From assembly GCA_946699065.1 (NCBI GenBank), contig CAMPDV010000914.1, positions 102,324-166,323 on the forward strand: DNA of 64,000 bases. Reading direction: 5' to 3'. This stretch comes from Loxodes magnus (Eukaryota; Ciliophora; Karyorelictea; Loxodida; Loxodidae). Made by a program: the position numbers and the translations under genes. Shown here piece after piece: positions 32,539-42,624 of the stretch; within the stretch, counting starts at the first letter, position 1; every line of letters starts with the position of its first letter. Under the pieces are notes generated by a model. That model worked only from the letters and a program-made list of their open reading frames with translations, did not search any database and was not told where the DNA came from.

Positions 32539-34197
32539 GTGAGACTATGGGACGTCAAGACAGGTACCTGTAAGACCATGAGTGGTCACACACATTATGT
32601 ATTATCTGTGGCTATATCCAGTGATTCAGAGTTCATTGTATCGGGAAGTAGAGATAATACGGTGAGACTATGGGACGTCAAGACTGTAAGCTGTAAGACA
32701 ATAAGTGGTCACACACATTATGTATCATCTGTGGCTATATCCAGTGATTCAGAGTTCATCGTATCGGGAAGTGATGATAATACGGTGAGACTATGGAACT
32801 TCAAGACAGGTACCTGTAAGACCATGAGTGGTCACACAGATTATGTATTATCTGTGGCTATATCCAGTGATTCAGAGTTCATCGCATCGGGAAGTAGAGA
32901 TAATACGGTGAGACTATGGGACGTCAAGACAGGTACCTGTAAGACCATGAGTGGTCACACTAGTGTTGTATATGCTGTGGCTATATCCAGTGATTCAGAG
33001 TTCATTGTATCGGGAAGTAGAGATAATACGGTGAGACTATGGGACGTCAAGACAGGTAGCTGTAAGACCATGAGTGGTCACACACATTATATATCATCTG
33101 TGGCTATATCCAGTGATTCAGAGTTCATTGTATCGGGAAGTAGAGATAATACGGTGAGACTATGGGACGTCAAGACAGGTACCTGTAAGACCATGAGTGG
33201 TCACACAGATTATGTATTATCTGTGGCTATATCCAGTGATTCAGAGTTCATCGCATCGGGAAGTAGAGATAATACGGTGAGACTATGGGACGTCAAGACA
33301 GGTACCTGTAAGACCATGAGTGGTCACACAGATTATGTATTATCTGTGGCTATATCCAGTGATTCAGAGTTCATTGTATCGGGAAGTAGAGATAATACGG
33401 TGAGACTATGGAACTTCAAGACAGGTACCTGTAAGACCATGAGTGGTCACACTAGTGTTGTATATGCTGTGGCTATATCCAGTGATTCAGAGTTCATCGC
33501 ATCGGGAAGTAGAGATAATACGGTGAGACTATGGGACGTCAAGACAGGTACCTGTAAGACCATGAGTGGTCACACACATTATGTATCATCTGTGGCTATA
33601 TCCAGTGATTCAGAGTTCATCGTATCGGGAAGTAGAGATAATACGGTGAGACTATGGAACTTCAAGACAGGTACCTGTAAGACCATGAGTGGTCACACTA
33701 GTGTTGTATATGCTGTGGCTATATCCAGTGATTCAGAGTTCATTGTATCGGGAAGTAGAGATAATACGGTGAGACTATGGGACGTCAAGACAGGTACCTG
33801 TAAGACCATGAGTGGTCACACAGATTATGTATTATCTGTGGCTATATCCAGTGATTCAGAGTTCATTGTATCGGGAAGTAGAGATAATACGGTCAGACTA
33901 TGGGACGTCAAGACAGGTACCTGTAAGACCATGAGTGGTCACACTAGTGTTGTATATGCTGTGGCTATATCCAGTGATTCAGAGTTCATTGTATCGGGAA
34001 GTAGAGATAATACGGTGAGACTATGGGACGTCAAGACAGGTACCTGTAAGACCATGAGTGGTCACACAGATTATGTATTATCTGTGGCTATATCCAGTGA
34101 TTCAGAGTTCATTGTATCGGGAAGTAGAGATAATACGGTGAGACTATGGGACGTCAAGACAGGTACCTGTAAGACCATGAGTGTTCACAAAGATTGA
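32539..34197 (+). CDS. WD40 repeat protein segment, about 13.5 blades
   Basis: It opens like the blocks at 37090, 42625 and 44593 (HYV, TVSC, HYV, NFK, DYV, FIA). It differs in a KTISGHT junction (Met to Ile at about 32703, so no ATG there) and a DDN turn where the later copies have RDE. It ends at VHKD-TGA 34195-34197. Confidence 0.5.
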   Translation: MRLWDVKTGTCKTMSGHTHYVLSVAISSDSEFIVSGSRDNTVRLWDVKTVSCKTISGHTHYVSSVAISSDSEFIVSGSDDNTVRLWNFKTGTCKTMSGHTDYVLSVAISSDSEFIASGSRDNTVRLWDVKTGTCKTMSGHTSVVYAVAISSDSEFIVSGSRDNTVRLWDVKTGSCKTMSGHTHYISSVAISSDSEFIVSGSRDNTVRLWDVKTGTCKTMSGHTDYVLSVAISSDSEFIASGSRDNTVRLWDVKTGTCKTMSGHTDYVLSVAISSDSEFIVSGSRDNTVRLWNFKTGTCKTMSGHTSVVYAVAISSDSEFIASGSRDNTVRLWDVKTGTCKTMSGHTHYVSSVAISSDSEFIVSGSRDNTVRLWNFKTGTCKTMSGHTSVVYAVAISSDSEFIVSGSRDNTVRLWDVKTGTCKTMSGHTDYVLSVAISSDSEFIVSGSRDNTVRLWDVKTGTCKTMSGHTSVVYAVAISSDSEFIVSGSRDNTVRLWDVKTGTCKTMSGHTDYVLSVAISSDSEFIVSGSRDNTVRLWDVKTGTCKTMSVHKD

Positions 34198-34566
34198 GTA
34201 TCATCAGTGGCTATATCCAGTGATTCAGAGTTCATTGTATCGGGAAGTAGAGATAATACGGTCAGACTATGGAACGTCAAGACAGGTACCTGTAAGACCA
34301 TGAGTGGTCACACAGATTATGTATTATCTGTGGCTATATCCAGTGATTCAGAGTTCATTGTATCGGGAAGTAGAGATAATACGGTGAGACTATGGGACGT
34401 CAAGACAGGTACCTGTAAGACCATGAGTGGTCACACAGATTCTGTAAGATCTGTGGCTATATCCAGTGATTCAGAGTTCATCGTATCGGGAAGTGATGAT
34501 AATACGGTGAGACTATGGGACGTCAAGACAGGTACCTGTAAGACCATGAGTGTTCACAAAGATTGA
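34198..34566 (+). pseudogene. WD40 fragment, 3 blades (copy 1 of the 11-unit repeat start)
   Basis: RDN-NVK, DYV-RDN and DSVRS-DDN blades end in VHKD-TGA (34564-34566). The readable part starts at a GTG valine at 34207. An identical 119-residue reading occurs at 35560-35919, 1353 bp away. Confidence 0.5.
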
Positions 34567-34575
34567 GTATCATCA

Positions 34576-35550
34576 GTGGCTATATCCAGTGATTCAGAGT
34601 TCATCGTATCGGGAAGTGATGATAATACGGTGAGACTATGGAACGTCAAGACAGGTACCTGCAAGACCATGAGTGGTCACACACATTATGTATTATCTGT
34701 GGCTATATCCAGTGATTCAGAGTTCATTGTATCGGGAAGTAGAGATAATACGGTGAGACTATGGGACGTCAAGACAGGTACCTGTAAGACCATGAGTGGT
34801 CACACTAGTGTTGTATATGCTGTGGCTATATCCAGTGATTCAGAGTTCATTGTATCGGGAAGTAGAGATAATACGGTGAGACTATGGGACGTCAAGACAG
34901 GTACCTGTAAGACCATGAGTGGTCACACACATTATGTATTATCTGTGGCTATATCCAGTGATTCAGAGTTCATTGTATCGGGAAGTCATGATAAGACGGT
35001 GAGACTATGGGACGTCAAGACAGGTACCTGTAAGACCATGAGTGGTCACACAGATTCTGTAAGATCTGTGGCTATATCCAGTGATTCAGAGTTCATCGTA
35101 TCGGGAAGTGATGATAATACGGTGAGACTATGGAACGTCAAGACAGGTACCTGTAAGACCATGAGTGGTCACACTAGTTATGTATCATCTGTGGCTATAT
35201 CCAGTGATTCAGAGTTCATTGTATCGGGAAGTAGAGATAATACGGTCAGACTATGGGACGTCAAGACAGGTACCTGTAAGACCATGAGTGGTCACACTAG
35301 TGTTGTATATGCTGTGGCTATATCCAGTGATTCAGAGTTCATTGTATCGGGAAGTAGAGATAATACGGTGAGACTATGGGACGTCAAGACAGGTACCTGT
35401 AAGACCATGAGTGGTCACACAGATTATGTATTATCTGTGGCTATATCCAGTGATTCAGAGTTCATTGTATCGGGAAGTAGAGATAATACGGTGAGACTAT
35501 GGGACGTCAAGACAGGTACCTGTAAGACCATGAGTGTTCACAAAGATTGA
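34576..35550 (+). CDS. WD40 repeat protein segment, about 8 blades
   Basis: It carries the rare silent TGC cysteine codon at 34660-34662 in its first blade, a DSVRS loop and DDN turns. It ends at VHKD-TGA 35548-35550. Its first five units are repeated at 35929 onward, including the TGC marker. Confidence 0.45.
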   Translation: MAISSDSEFIVSGSDDNTVRLWNVKTGTCKTMSGHTHYVLSVAISSDSEFIVSGSRDNTVRLWDVKTGTCKTMSGHTSVVYAVAISSDSEFIVSGSRDNTVRLWDVKTGTCKTMSGHTHYVLSVAISSDSEFIVSGSHDKTVRLWDVKTGTCKTMSGHTDSVRSVAISSDSEFIVSGSDDNTVRLWNVKTGTCKTMSGHTSYVSSVAISSDSEFIVSGSRDNTVRLWDVKTGTCKTMSGHTSVVYAVAISSDSEFIVSGSRDNTVRLWDVKTGTCKTMSGHTDYVLSVAISSDSEFIVSGSRDNTVRLWDVKTGTCKTMSVHKD

Positions 35551-35559
35551 GTATCATCA

Positions 35560-36534
35560 GTGGCTATATCCAGTGATTCAGAGTTCATTGTATCGGGAAG
35601 TAGAGATAATACGGTCAGACTATGGAACGTCAAGACAGGTACCTGTAAGACCATGAGTGGTCACACAGATTATGTATTATCTGTGGCTATATCCAGTGAT
35701 TCAGAGTTCATTGTATCGGGAAGTAGAGATAATACGGTGAGACTATGGGACGTCAAGACAGGTACCTGTAAGACCATGAGTGGTCACACAGATTCTGTAA
35801 GATCTGTGGCTATATCCAGTGATTCAGAGTTCATCGTATCGGGAAGTGATGATAATACGGTGAGACTATGGGACGTCAAGACAGGTACCTGTAAGACCAT
35901 GAGTGTTCACAAAGATTGAGTATCATCAGTGGCTATATCCAGTGATTCAGAGTTCATCGTATCGGGAAGTGATGATAATACGGTGAGACTATGGAACGTC
36001 AAGACAGGTACCTGCAAGACCATGAGTGGTCACACACATTATGTATTATCTGTGGCTATATCCAGTGATTCAGAGTTCATTGTATCGGGAAGTAGAGATA
36101 ATACGGTGAGACTATGGGACGTCAAGACAGGTACCTGTAAGACCATGAGTGGTCACACTAGTGTTGTATATGCTGTGGCTATATCCAGTGATTCAGAGTT
36201 CATTGTATCGGGAAGTAGAGATAATACGGTGAGACTATGGGACGTCAAGACAGGTACCTGTAAGACCATGAGTGGTCACACACATTATGTATTATCTGTG
36301 GCTATATCCAGTGATTCAGAGTTCATTGTATCGGGAAGTCATGATAAGACGGTGAGACTATGGGACGTCAAGACAGGTACCTGTAAGACCATGAGTGGTC
36401 ACACAGATTCTGTAAGATCTGTGGCTATATCCAGTGATTCAGAGTTCATCGTATCGGGAAGTAGAGATAAGACGGTGAGACTATGGAACGTCAAGACAGG
36501 TACCTGTAAGACCATGAGTGTTCACAAAGATTGA
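35560..36534 (+). pseudogene. WD40 fragments, 3 + 5 blades (copy 2 of the 11-unit repeat)
   Basis: The pieces are 35560-35919 and 35929-36534, separated by VHKD-TGA 35917-35919. The silent TGC codon at 36013-36015 sits exactly 1353 bp after its twin. The last unit differs from copy 1: RDK-NVK and VHKD-TGA instead of DDN-NVK continuing. Confidence 0.5.
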
Positions 36535-36543
36535 GTATCATCA

Positions 36544-37086
36544 GTGGCTATATCCAGTGATTCAGAGTTCATCGTATCGGGAAGTAGAGATAATACGGTG
36601 AGACTATGGGACGTCAAGACAGGTACCTGTAAGACCATGAGTGGTCACACAGATTATGTATTATCTGTGGCTATATCCAGTGATTCAGAGTTCATTGTAT
36701 CGGGAAGTAGAGATAATACGGTCAGACTATGGAACGTCAAGACAGGTACCTGTAAGACCATGAGTGGTCACACAGATTATACATTATCTGTGGCTATATC
36801 CAGTGATTCAGAGTTCATTGTATCGGGAAGTAGAGATAATACGGTGAGACTATGGGACGTCAAGACAAGTACCTGTAAGACCATGAGTGGTCACACTAGT
36901 TATGTATCATCTGTGGCTATATCCAGTGATTCAGAGTTCATTGTATCGGGAAGTAGAGATAATACGGTCAGACTATGGAACGTCAAGACAGGTACCTGTA
37001 AGACCATGAGTGGTCACACTAGTGTTGTATATGCTGTGGCTATATCCAGTGATTCAGAGTTCATTGTATCGGGAAGTTATGATTAA
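36544..37086 (+). pseudogene. WD40 fragment, 4.5 blades, ends at SYD-TAA
   Basis: This has the first DYTLS loop (GTA to ACA) and an STC tail. Some units use GTC instead of GTG for the valine of TVRLW. It ends at TAA 37084-37086. A close relative is 41341-41883, 4797 bp (39 units) away. Confidence 0.45.
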
Positions 37087-37089
37087 ACA

Positions 37090-39117
37090 GTGAGACTATG
37101 GGACGTCAAGACAGGTACCTGTAAGACCATGAGTGGTCACACACATTATGTATTATCTGTGGCTATATCCAGTGATTCAGAGTTCATTGTATCGGGAAGT
37201 AGAGATAATACGGTGAGACTATGGGACGTCAAGACTGTAAGCTGTAAGACAATGAGTGGTCACACACATTATGTATCATCTGTGGCTATATCCAGTGATT
37301 CAGAGTTCATTGTATCGGGAAGTAGAGATGAGACGGTGAGACTATGGAACTTCAAGACAGGTACCTGTAAGACCATGAGTGGTCACACAGATTATGTATT
37401 ATCTGTGGCTATATCCAGTGATTCAGAGTTCATCGCATCGGGAAGTAGAGATAATACGGTGAGACTATGGGACGTCAAGACAGGTACCTGTAAGACCATG
37501 AGTGGTCACACTAGTGTTGTATATGCTGTGGCTATATCCAGTGATTCAGAGTTCATCGCATCGGGAAGTGATGATAAGACGGTGAGACTATGGGACGTCA
37601 AGACAGGTAGCTGTAAGACCATGAGTGGTCACACACATTATATATCATCTGTGGCTATATCCAGTGATTCAGAGTTCATTGTATCGGGAAGTAGAGATAA
37701 TACGGTGAGACTATGGGACGTCAAGACTGTAAGCTGTAAGACAATGAGTGGTCACACAGATTATGTATTATCTGTGGCTATATCCAGTGATTCAGAGTTC
37801 ATCGCATCGGGAAGTAGAGATAATACGGTGAGACTATGGGACGTCAAGACAGGTACCTGTAAGACCATGAGTGGTCACACTAGTGTTGTATATGCTGTGG
37901 CTATATCCAGTGATTCAGAGTTCATTGTATCGGGAAGTAGAGATAATACGGTGAGACTATGGAACTTCAAGACAGGTACCTGTAAGACCATGAGTGGTCA
38001 CACTAGTGTTGTATATGCTGTGGCTATATCCAGTGATTCAGAGTTCATCGCATCGGGAAGTAGAGATAAGACGGTGAGACTATGGAACGTCAAGACAGGT
38101 ACCTGTAAGACCATGAGTGGTCACACTAGTGTTGTATATGCTGTGGCTATATCCAGTGATTCAGAGTTCATCGTATCGGGAAGTAGAGATAATACGGTGA
38201 GACTATGGAACTTCAAGACAGGTACCTGTAAGACCATGAGTGGTCACACTAGTGTTGTATATGCTGTGGCTATATCCAGTGATTCAGAGTTCATCGCATC
38301 GGGAAGTAGAGATAATACGGTGAGACTATGGGACGTCAAGACAGGTACCTGTAAGACCATGAGTGGTCACACTAGTGTTGTATATGCTGTGGCTATATCC
38401 AGTGATTCAGAGTTCATTGTATCGGGAAGTAGAGATAATACGGTGAGACTATGGGACGTCAAGACAGGTACCTGTAAGACCATGAGTGGTCACACTAGTG
38501 TTGTATATGCTGTGGCTATATCCAGTGATTCAGAGTTCATTGTATCGGGAAGTAGAGATAATACGGTGAGACTATGGGACGTCAAGACAGGTAGCTGTAA
38601 GACCATGAGTGGTCACACTAGTGTTGTATATGCTGTGGCTATATCCAGTGATTCAGAGTTCATTGTATCGGGAAGTAGAGATAATACGGTGAGACTATGG
38701 GACGTCAAGACAGGTACCTGTAAGACCATGAGTGGTCACACAGATTATGTATTATCTGTGGCTATATCCAGTGATTCAGAGTTCATTGTATCGGGAAGTA
38801 GAGATAATACGGTGAGACTATGGGACGTCAAGACAGGTACCTGTAAGACCATGAGTGGTCACACAGATTATGTATTATCTGTGGCTATATCCAGTGATTC
38901 AGAGTTCATTGTATCGGGAAGTAGAGATAAGACGGTGAGACTATGGGACGTCAAGACAGGTACCTGTAAGACCATGAGTGGTCACACAGATTCTGTAAGA
39001 TCTGTGGCTATATCCAGTGATTCAGAGTTCATCGTATCGGGAAGTAGAGATAAGACGGTGAGACTATGGAACGTCAAGACAGGTACCTGTAAGACCATGA
39101 GTGTTCACAAAGATTGA
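37090..39117 (+). CDS. WD40 repeat protein segment, about 16.5 blades (block D copy 1)
   Basis: The first 12 units have a fixed order: HYV-TVSC, HYVSS-RDE-NFK, DYV-FIA, SVV-DDK-GSC, HYISS-TVSC, DYV-FIA, SVV-NFK, SVV-FIA-RDK-NVK, SVV-NFK, SVV-FIA, SVV. They recur at 42625 and 44593. After unit 12 this copy continues with SVV-GSC, DYV and DSVRS-RDK units to VHKD-TGA at 39115-39117. Confidence 0.5.
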   Translation: MRLWDVKTGTCKTMSGHTHYVLSVAISSDSEFIVSGSRDNTVRLWDVKTVSCKTMSGHTHYVSSVAISSDSEFIVSGSRDETVRLWNFKTGTCKTMSGHTDYVLSVAISSDSEFIASGSRDNTVRLWDVKTGTCKTMSGHTSVVYAVAISSDSEFIASGSDDKTVRLWDVKTGSCKTMSGHTHYISSVAISSDSEFIVSGSRDNTVRLWDVKTVSCKTMSGHTDYVLSVAISSDSEFIASGSRDNTVRLWDVKTGTCKTMSGHTSVVYAVAISSDSEFIVSGSRDNTVRLWNFKTGTCKTMSGHTSVVYAVAISSDSEFIASGSRDKTVRLWNVKTGTCKTMSGHTSVVYAVAISSDSEFIVSGSRDNTVRLWNFKTGTCKTMSGHTSVVYAVAISSDSEFIASGSRDNTVRLWDVKTGTCKTMSGHTSVVYAVAISSDSEFIVSGSRDNTVRLWDVKTGTCKTMSGHTSVVYAVAISSDSEFIVSGSRDNTVRLWDVKTGSCKTMSGHTSVVYAVAISSDSEFIVSGSRDNTVRLWDVKTGTCKTMSGHTDYVLSVAISSDSEFIVSGSRDNTVRLWDVKTGTCKTMSGHTDYVLSVAISSDSEFIVSGSRDKTVRLWDVKTGTCKTMSGHTDSVRSVAISSDSEFIVSGSRDKTVRLWNVKTGTCKTMSVHKD

Positions 39118-39126
39118 GTATCATCA

Positions 39127-40101
39127 GTGGCTATATCCAGTGATTCAGAGTTCATCGTATCGGGAAGTGATGATAATACAGTGAGACTATGGGACGTCAA
39201 GACAGGTACCTGTAAGACCATGAGTGGTCACACAGATTATGTATTATCTGTGGCTATATCCAGTGATTCAGAGTTCATTGTATCGGGAAGTAGAGATAAT
39301 ACGGTGAGACTATGGGACGTCAAGACAAGTACCTGTAAGACCATGAGTGGTCACACAGATTATGTATTATCTGTGGCTATATCCAGTGATTCAGAGTTCA
39401 TTGTATCGGGAAGTCATGATAAGACGGTGAGACTATGGGACGTCAAGACAGGTACCTGTAAGACCATGAGTGGTCACACTAGTGTTGTATATGCTGTGGC
39501 TATATCCAGTGATTCAGAGTTCATTGTATCGGGAAGTAGAGATAATACGGTGAGACTATGGGACGTCAAGACAGGTACCTGTAAGACCATGAGTGGTCAC
39601 ACACATTATGTATTATCTGTGGCTATATCCAGTGATTCAGAGTTCATTGTATCGGGAAGTAGAGATAATACGGTGAGACTATGGGACGTCAAGACAGGTA
39701 CCTGTAAGACCATGAGTGGTCACACAGATTATGTATTATCTGTGGCTATATCCAGTGATTCAGAGTTCATTGTATCGGGAAGTAGAGATAATACGGTCAG
39801 ACTATGGAACGTCAAGACAGGTACCTGTAAGACCATGAGTGGTCACACAGATTATGTATTATCTGTGGCTATATCCAGTGATTCAGAGTTCATTGTATCG
39901 GGAAGTAGAGATAATACGGTGAGACTATGGGACGTCAAGACAGGTACCTGTAAGACCATGAGTGGTCACACAGATTATGTATTATCTGTGGCTATATCCA
40001 GTGATTCAGAGTTCATTGTATCGGGAAGTAGAGATAATACGGTGAGACTATGGGACGTCAAGACAGGTACCTGTAAGACCATGAGTGTTCACAAAGATTG
40101 A
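39127..40101 (+). CDS. WD40 repeat protein segment, about 8 blades
   Basis: The first blade has DDN followed by a silent ACA (not ACG) threonine codon at 39178-39180. DYV loops dominate. One STC tail, one HDK turn and one NVK blade are present. It ends at VHKD-TGA 40099-40101. Confidence 0.45.
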   Translation: MAISSDSEFIVSGSDDNTVRLWDVKTGTCKTMSGHTDYVLSVAISSDSEFIVSGSRDNTVRLWDVKTSTCKTMSGHTDYVLSVAISSDSEFIVSGSHDKTVRLWDVKTGTCKTMSGHTSVVYAVAISSDSEFIVSGSRDNTVRLWDVKTGTCKTMSGHTHYVLSVAISSDSEFIVSGSRDNTVRLWDVKTGTCKTMSGHTDYVLSVAISSDSEFIVSGSRDNTVRLWNVKTGTCKTMSGHTDYVLSVAISSDSEFIVSGSRDNTVRLWDVKTGTCKTMSGHTDYVLSVAISSDSEFIVSGSRDNTVRLWDVKTGTCKTMSVHKD

Positions 40102-40725
40102 GTATCATCAGTGGCTATATCCAGTGATTCAGAGTTCATTGTATCGGGAAGTAGAGATAATACGGTCAGACTATGGAACGTCAAGACAGGTACCTGTAAG
40201 ACCATGAGTGGTCACACAGATTATGTATTATCTGTGGCTATATCCAGTGATTCAGAGTTCATTGTATCGGGAAGTAGAGATAATACGGTGAGACTATGGG
40301 ACGTCAAGACAGGTACCTGTAAGACCATGAGTGGTCACACAGATTATGTATTATCTGTGGCTATATCCAGTGATTCAGAGTTCATTGTATCGGGAAGTAG
40401 AGATAATACGGTGAGACTATGGGACGTCAAGACAAGTACCTGTAAGACCATGAGTGGTCACACACATTATGTATGATCTGTGGCTATATCCAGTGATTCA
40501 GAGTTCATTGTATCGGGAAGTAGAGATAATACGGTCAGACTATGGAACGTCAAGACAGGTACCTGTAAGACCATGAGTGGTCACACTAGTGTTGTATATG
40601 CTGTGGCTATATCCAGTGATTCAGAGTTCATTGTATCGGGAAGTTATGATTAAACAGTGAGACTATGGGACGTCAAGACAGGTACCTGTAAGACCATGAG
40701 TGTTCACAAAGATTGAGTATCATCA
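40102..40725 (+). pseudogene. WD40 pieces with three kinds of stop
   Basis: The readable piece 40111-40476 (3 blades) ends in the only HYV-TGA unit. Two units later comes SYD-TAA (40651-40653), then VHKD-TGA (40714-40716). Three different stop lineages within 240 bp suggest recombination between blocks. Confidence 0.45.
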
Positions 40726-41883
40726 GTGGCTATATCCAGTGATTCAGAGTTCATCGTATCGGGAAGTGATGATAATACGGTGAGACTATGGAACGTCAAG
40801 ACAGGTACCTGTAAGACCATGAGTGGTCACACACATTATGTATTATCTGTGGCTATATCCAGTGATTCAGAGTTCATTGTATCGGGAAGTAGAGATAATA
40901 CGGTGAGACTATGGGACGTCAAGACAGGTACCTGTAAGACCATGAGTGGTCACACAGATTATGTATTATCTGTGGCTATATCCAGTGATTCAGAGTTCAT
41001 TGTATCGGGAAGTAGAGATAATACGGTGAGACTATGGGACGTCAAGACAGGTACCTGTAAGACCATGAGTGGTCACACACATTATGTATCATCTGTGGCT
41101 ATATCCAGTGATTCAGAGTTCATCGTATCGGGAAGTCATGATAAGACGGTGAGACTATGGGACGTCAAGACAGGTACCTGTAAGACCATGAGTGGTCACA
41201 CAGATTCTGTAAGATCTGTGGCTATATCCAGTGATTCAGAGTTCATCGTATCGGGAAGTAGAGATAAGACGGTGAGACTATGGAACGTCAAGACAGGTAC
41301 CTGTAAGACCATGAGTGTTCACAAAGATTGAGTATCATCAGTGGCTATATCCAGTGATTCAGAGTTCATCGTATCGGGAAGTAGAGATAATACGGTGAGA
41401 CTATGGGACGTCAAGACAGGTACCTGTAAGACCATGAGTGGTCACACAGATTATGTATTATCTGTGGCTATATCCAGTGATTCAGAGTTCATTGTATCGG
41501 GAAGTAGAGATAATACGGTCAGACTATGGAACGTCAAGACAGGTACCTGTAAGACCATGAGTGGTCACACAGATTATACATTATCTGTGGCTATATCCAG
41601 TGATTCAGAGTTCATTGTATCGGGAAGTAGAGATAATACGGTGAGACTATGGGACGTCAAGACAAGTACCTGTAAGACCATGAGTGGTCACACAGATTAT
41701 GTATTATCTGTGGCTATATCCAGTGATTCAGAGTTCATTGTATCGGGAAGTAGAGATAATACGGTGAGACTATGGGACGTCAAGACAGGTACCTGTAAGA
41801 CCATGAGTGGTCACACAGGTTATGTATTATCTGTGGCTATATCCAGTGATTCAGAGTTCATTGTATCGGGAAGTTATGATTAA
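40726..41883 (+). pseudogene. WD40 fragments, 5 + 4.5 blades
   Basis: The pieces are 40726-41331 (DDN-NVK, HYV, DYV, HDK, DSVRS-RDK, VHKD-TGA) and 41341-41883 (RDN, DYV, DYTLS, STC, GYV, SYD-TAA). They parallel 35929-37086 unit by unit with a few loop swaps. Confidence 0.45.
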
Positions 41884-41886
41884 ACA

Positions 41887-42621
41887 GTGAGACTATGGGA
41901 CGTCAAGACAGGTAGCTGTAAGACCATGAGTGGTCACACACATTATATATCATCTGTGGCTATATCCAGTGATTCAGAGTTCATTGTATCGGGAAGTAGA
42001 GATAATACGGTGAGACTATGGGACGTCAAGACTGTAAGCTGTAAGACAATGAGTGGTCACACAGATTATGTATTATCTGTGGCTATATCCAGTGATTCAG
42101 AGTTCATTGTATCGGGAAGTAGAGATAATACGGTGAGACTATGGGACGTCAAGACAGGTACCTGTAAGACCATGAGTGGTCACACAGATTATGTATTATC
42201 TGTGGCTATATCCAGTGATTCAGAGTTCATTGTATCGGGAAGTAGAGATAATACGGTGAGACTATGGAACGTCAAGACAGGTACCTGTAAGACCATGAGT
42301 GGTCACACAGATTATACATTATCTGTGGCTATATCCAGTGATTCAGAGTTCATTGTATCGGGAGGTTATGATTAAACAGTGAGACTATGGGACGTCAAGA
42401 CAAGTACCTGTAAGACCATGAGTGGTCACACACATTATGTATCATCTGTGGCTATATCCAGTGATTCAGAGTTCATTGTATCGGGAAGTAGAGATGAGAC
42501 GGTGAGACTATGGAACTTCAAGACAGGTACCTGTAAGACCATGAGTGGTCACACTAGTGTTGTATATGCTGTGGCTATATCCAGTGATTCAGAGTTCATT
42601 GTATCGGGAAGTTATGATTAA
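41887..42621 (+). pseudogene. WD40 fragments, 4 + 2 blades (block E copy 1)
   Basis: Piece 41887-42375 reads GSC, HYISS-TVSC, DYV, DYV-NVK and DYTLS, then GGYD-TAA. Piece 42379-42621 reads STC, HYVSS-RDE-NFK and SVV, then SYD-TAA. The first piece recurs at 49512 (with one Tyr change, HTYYV) and at 51233. Confidence 0.5.
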
Positions 42622-42624
42622 ACA

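Larger units (their letters stand above)
34198..36420 (+). repeat. Higher-order repeat C: 11-unit (1353 bp) tandem duplication
   Basis: VHKD-TGA stops at 34195/35548 and 34564/35917, and the rare TGC codon at 34660/36013, are all offset by 1353 bp. The second copy diverges in its last units. Confidence 0.8.
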
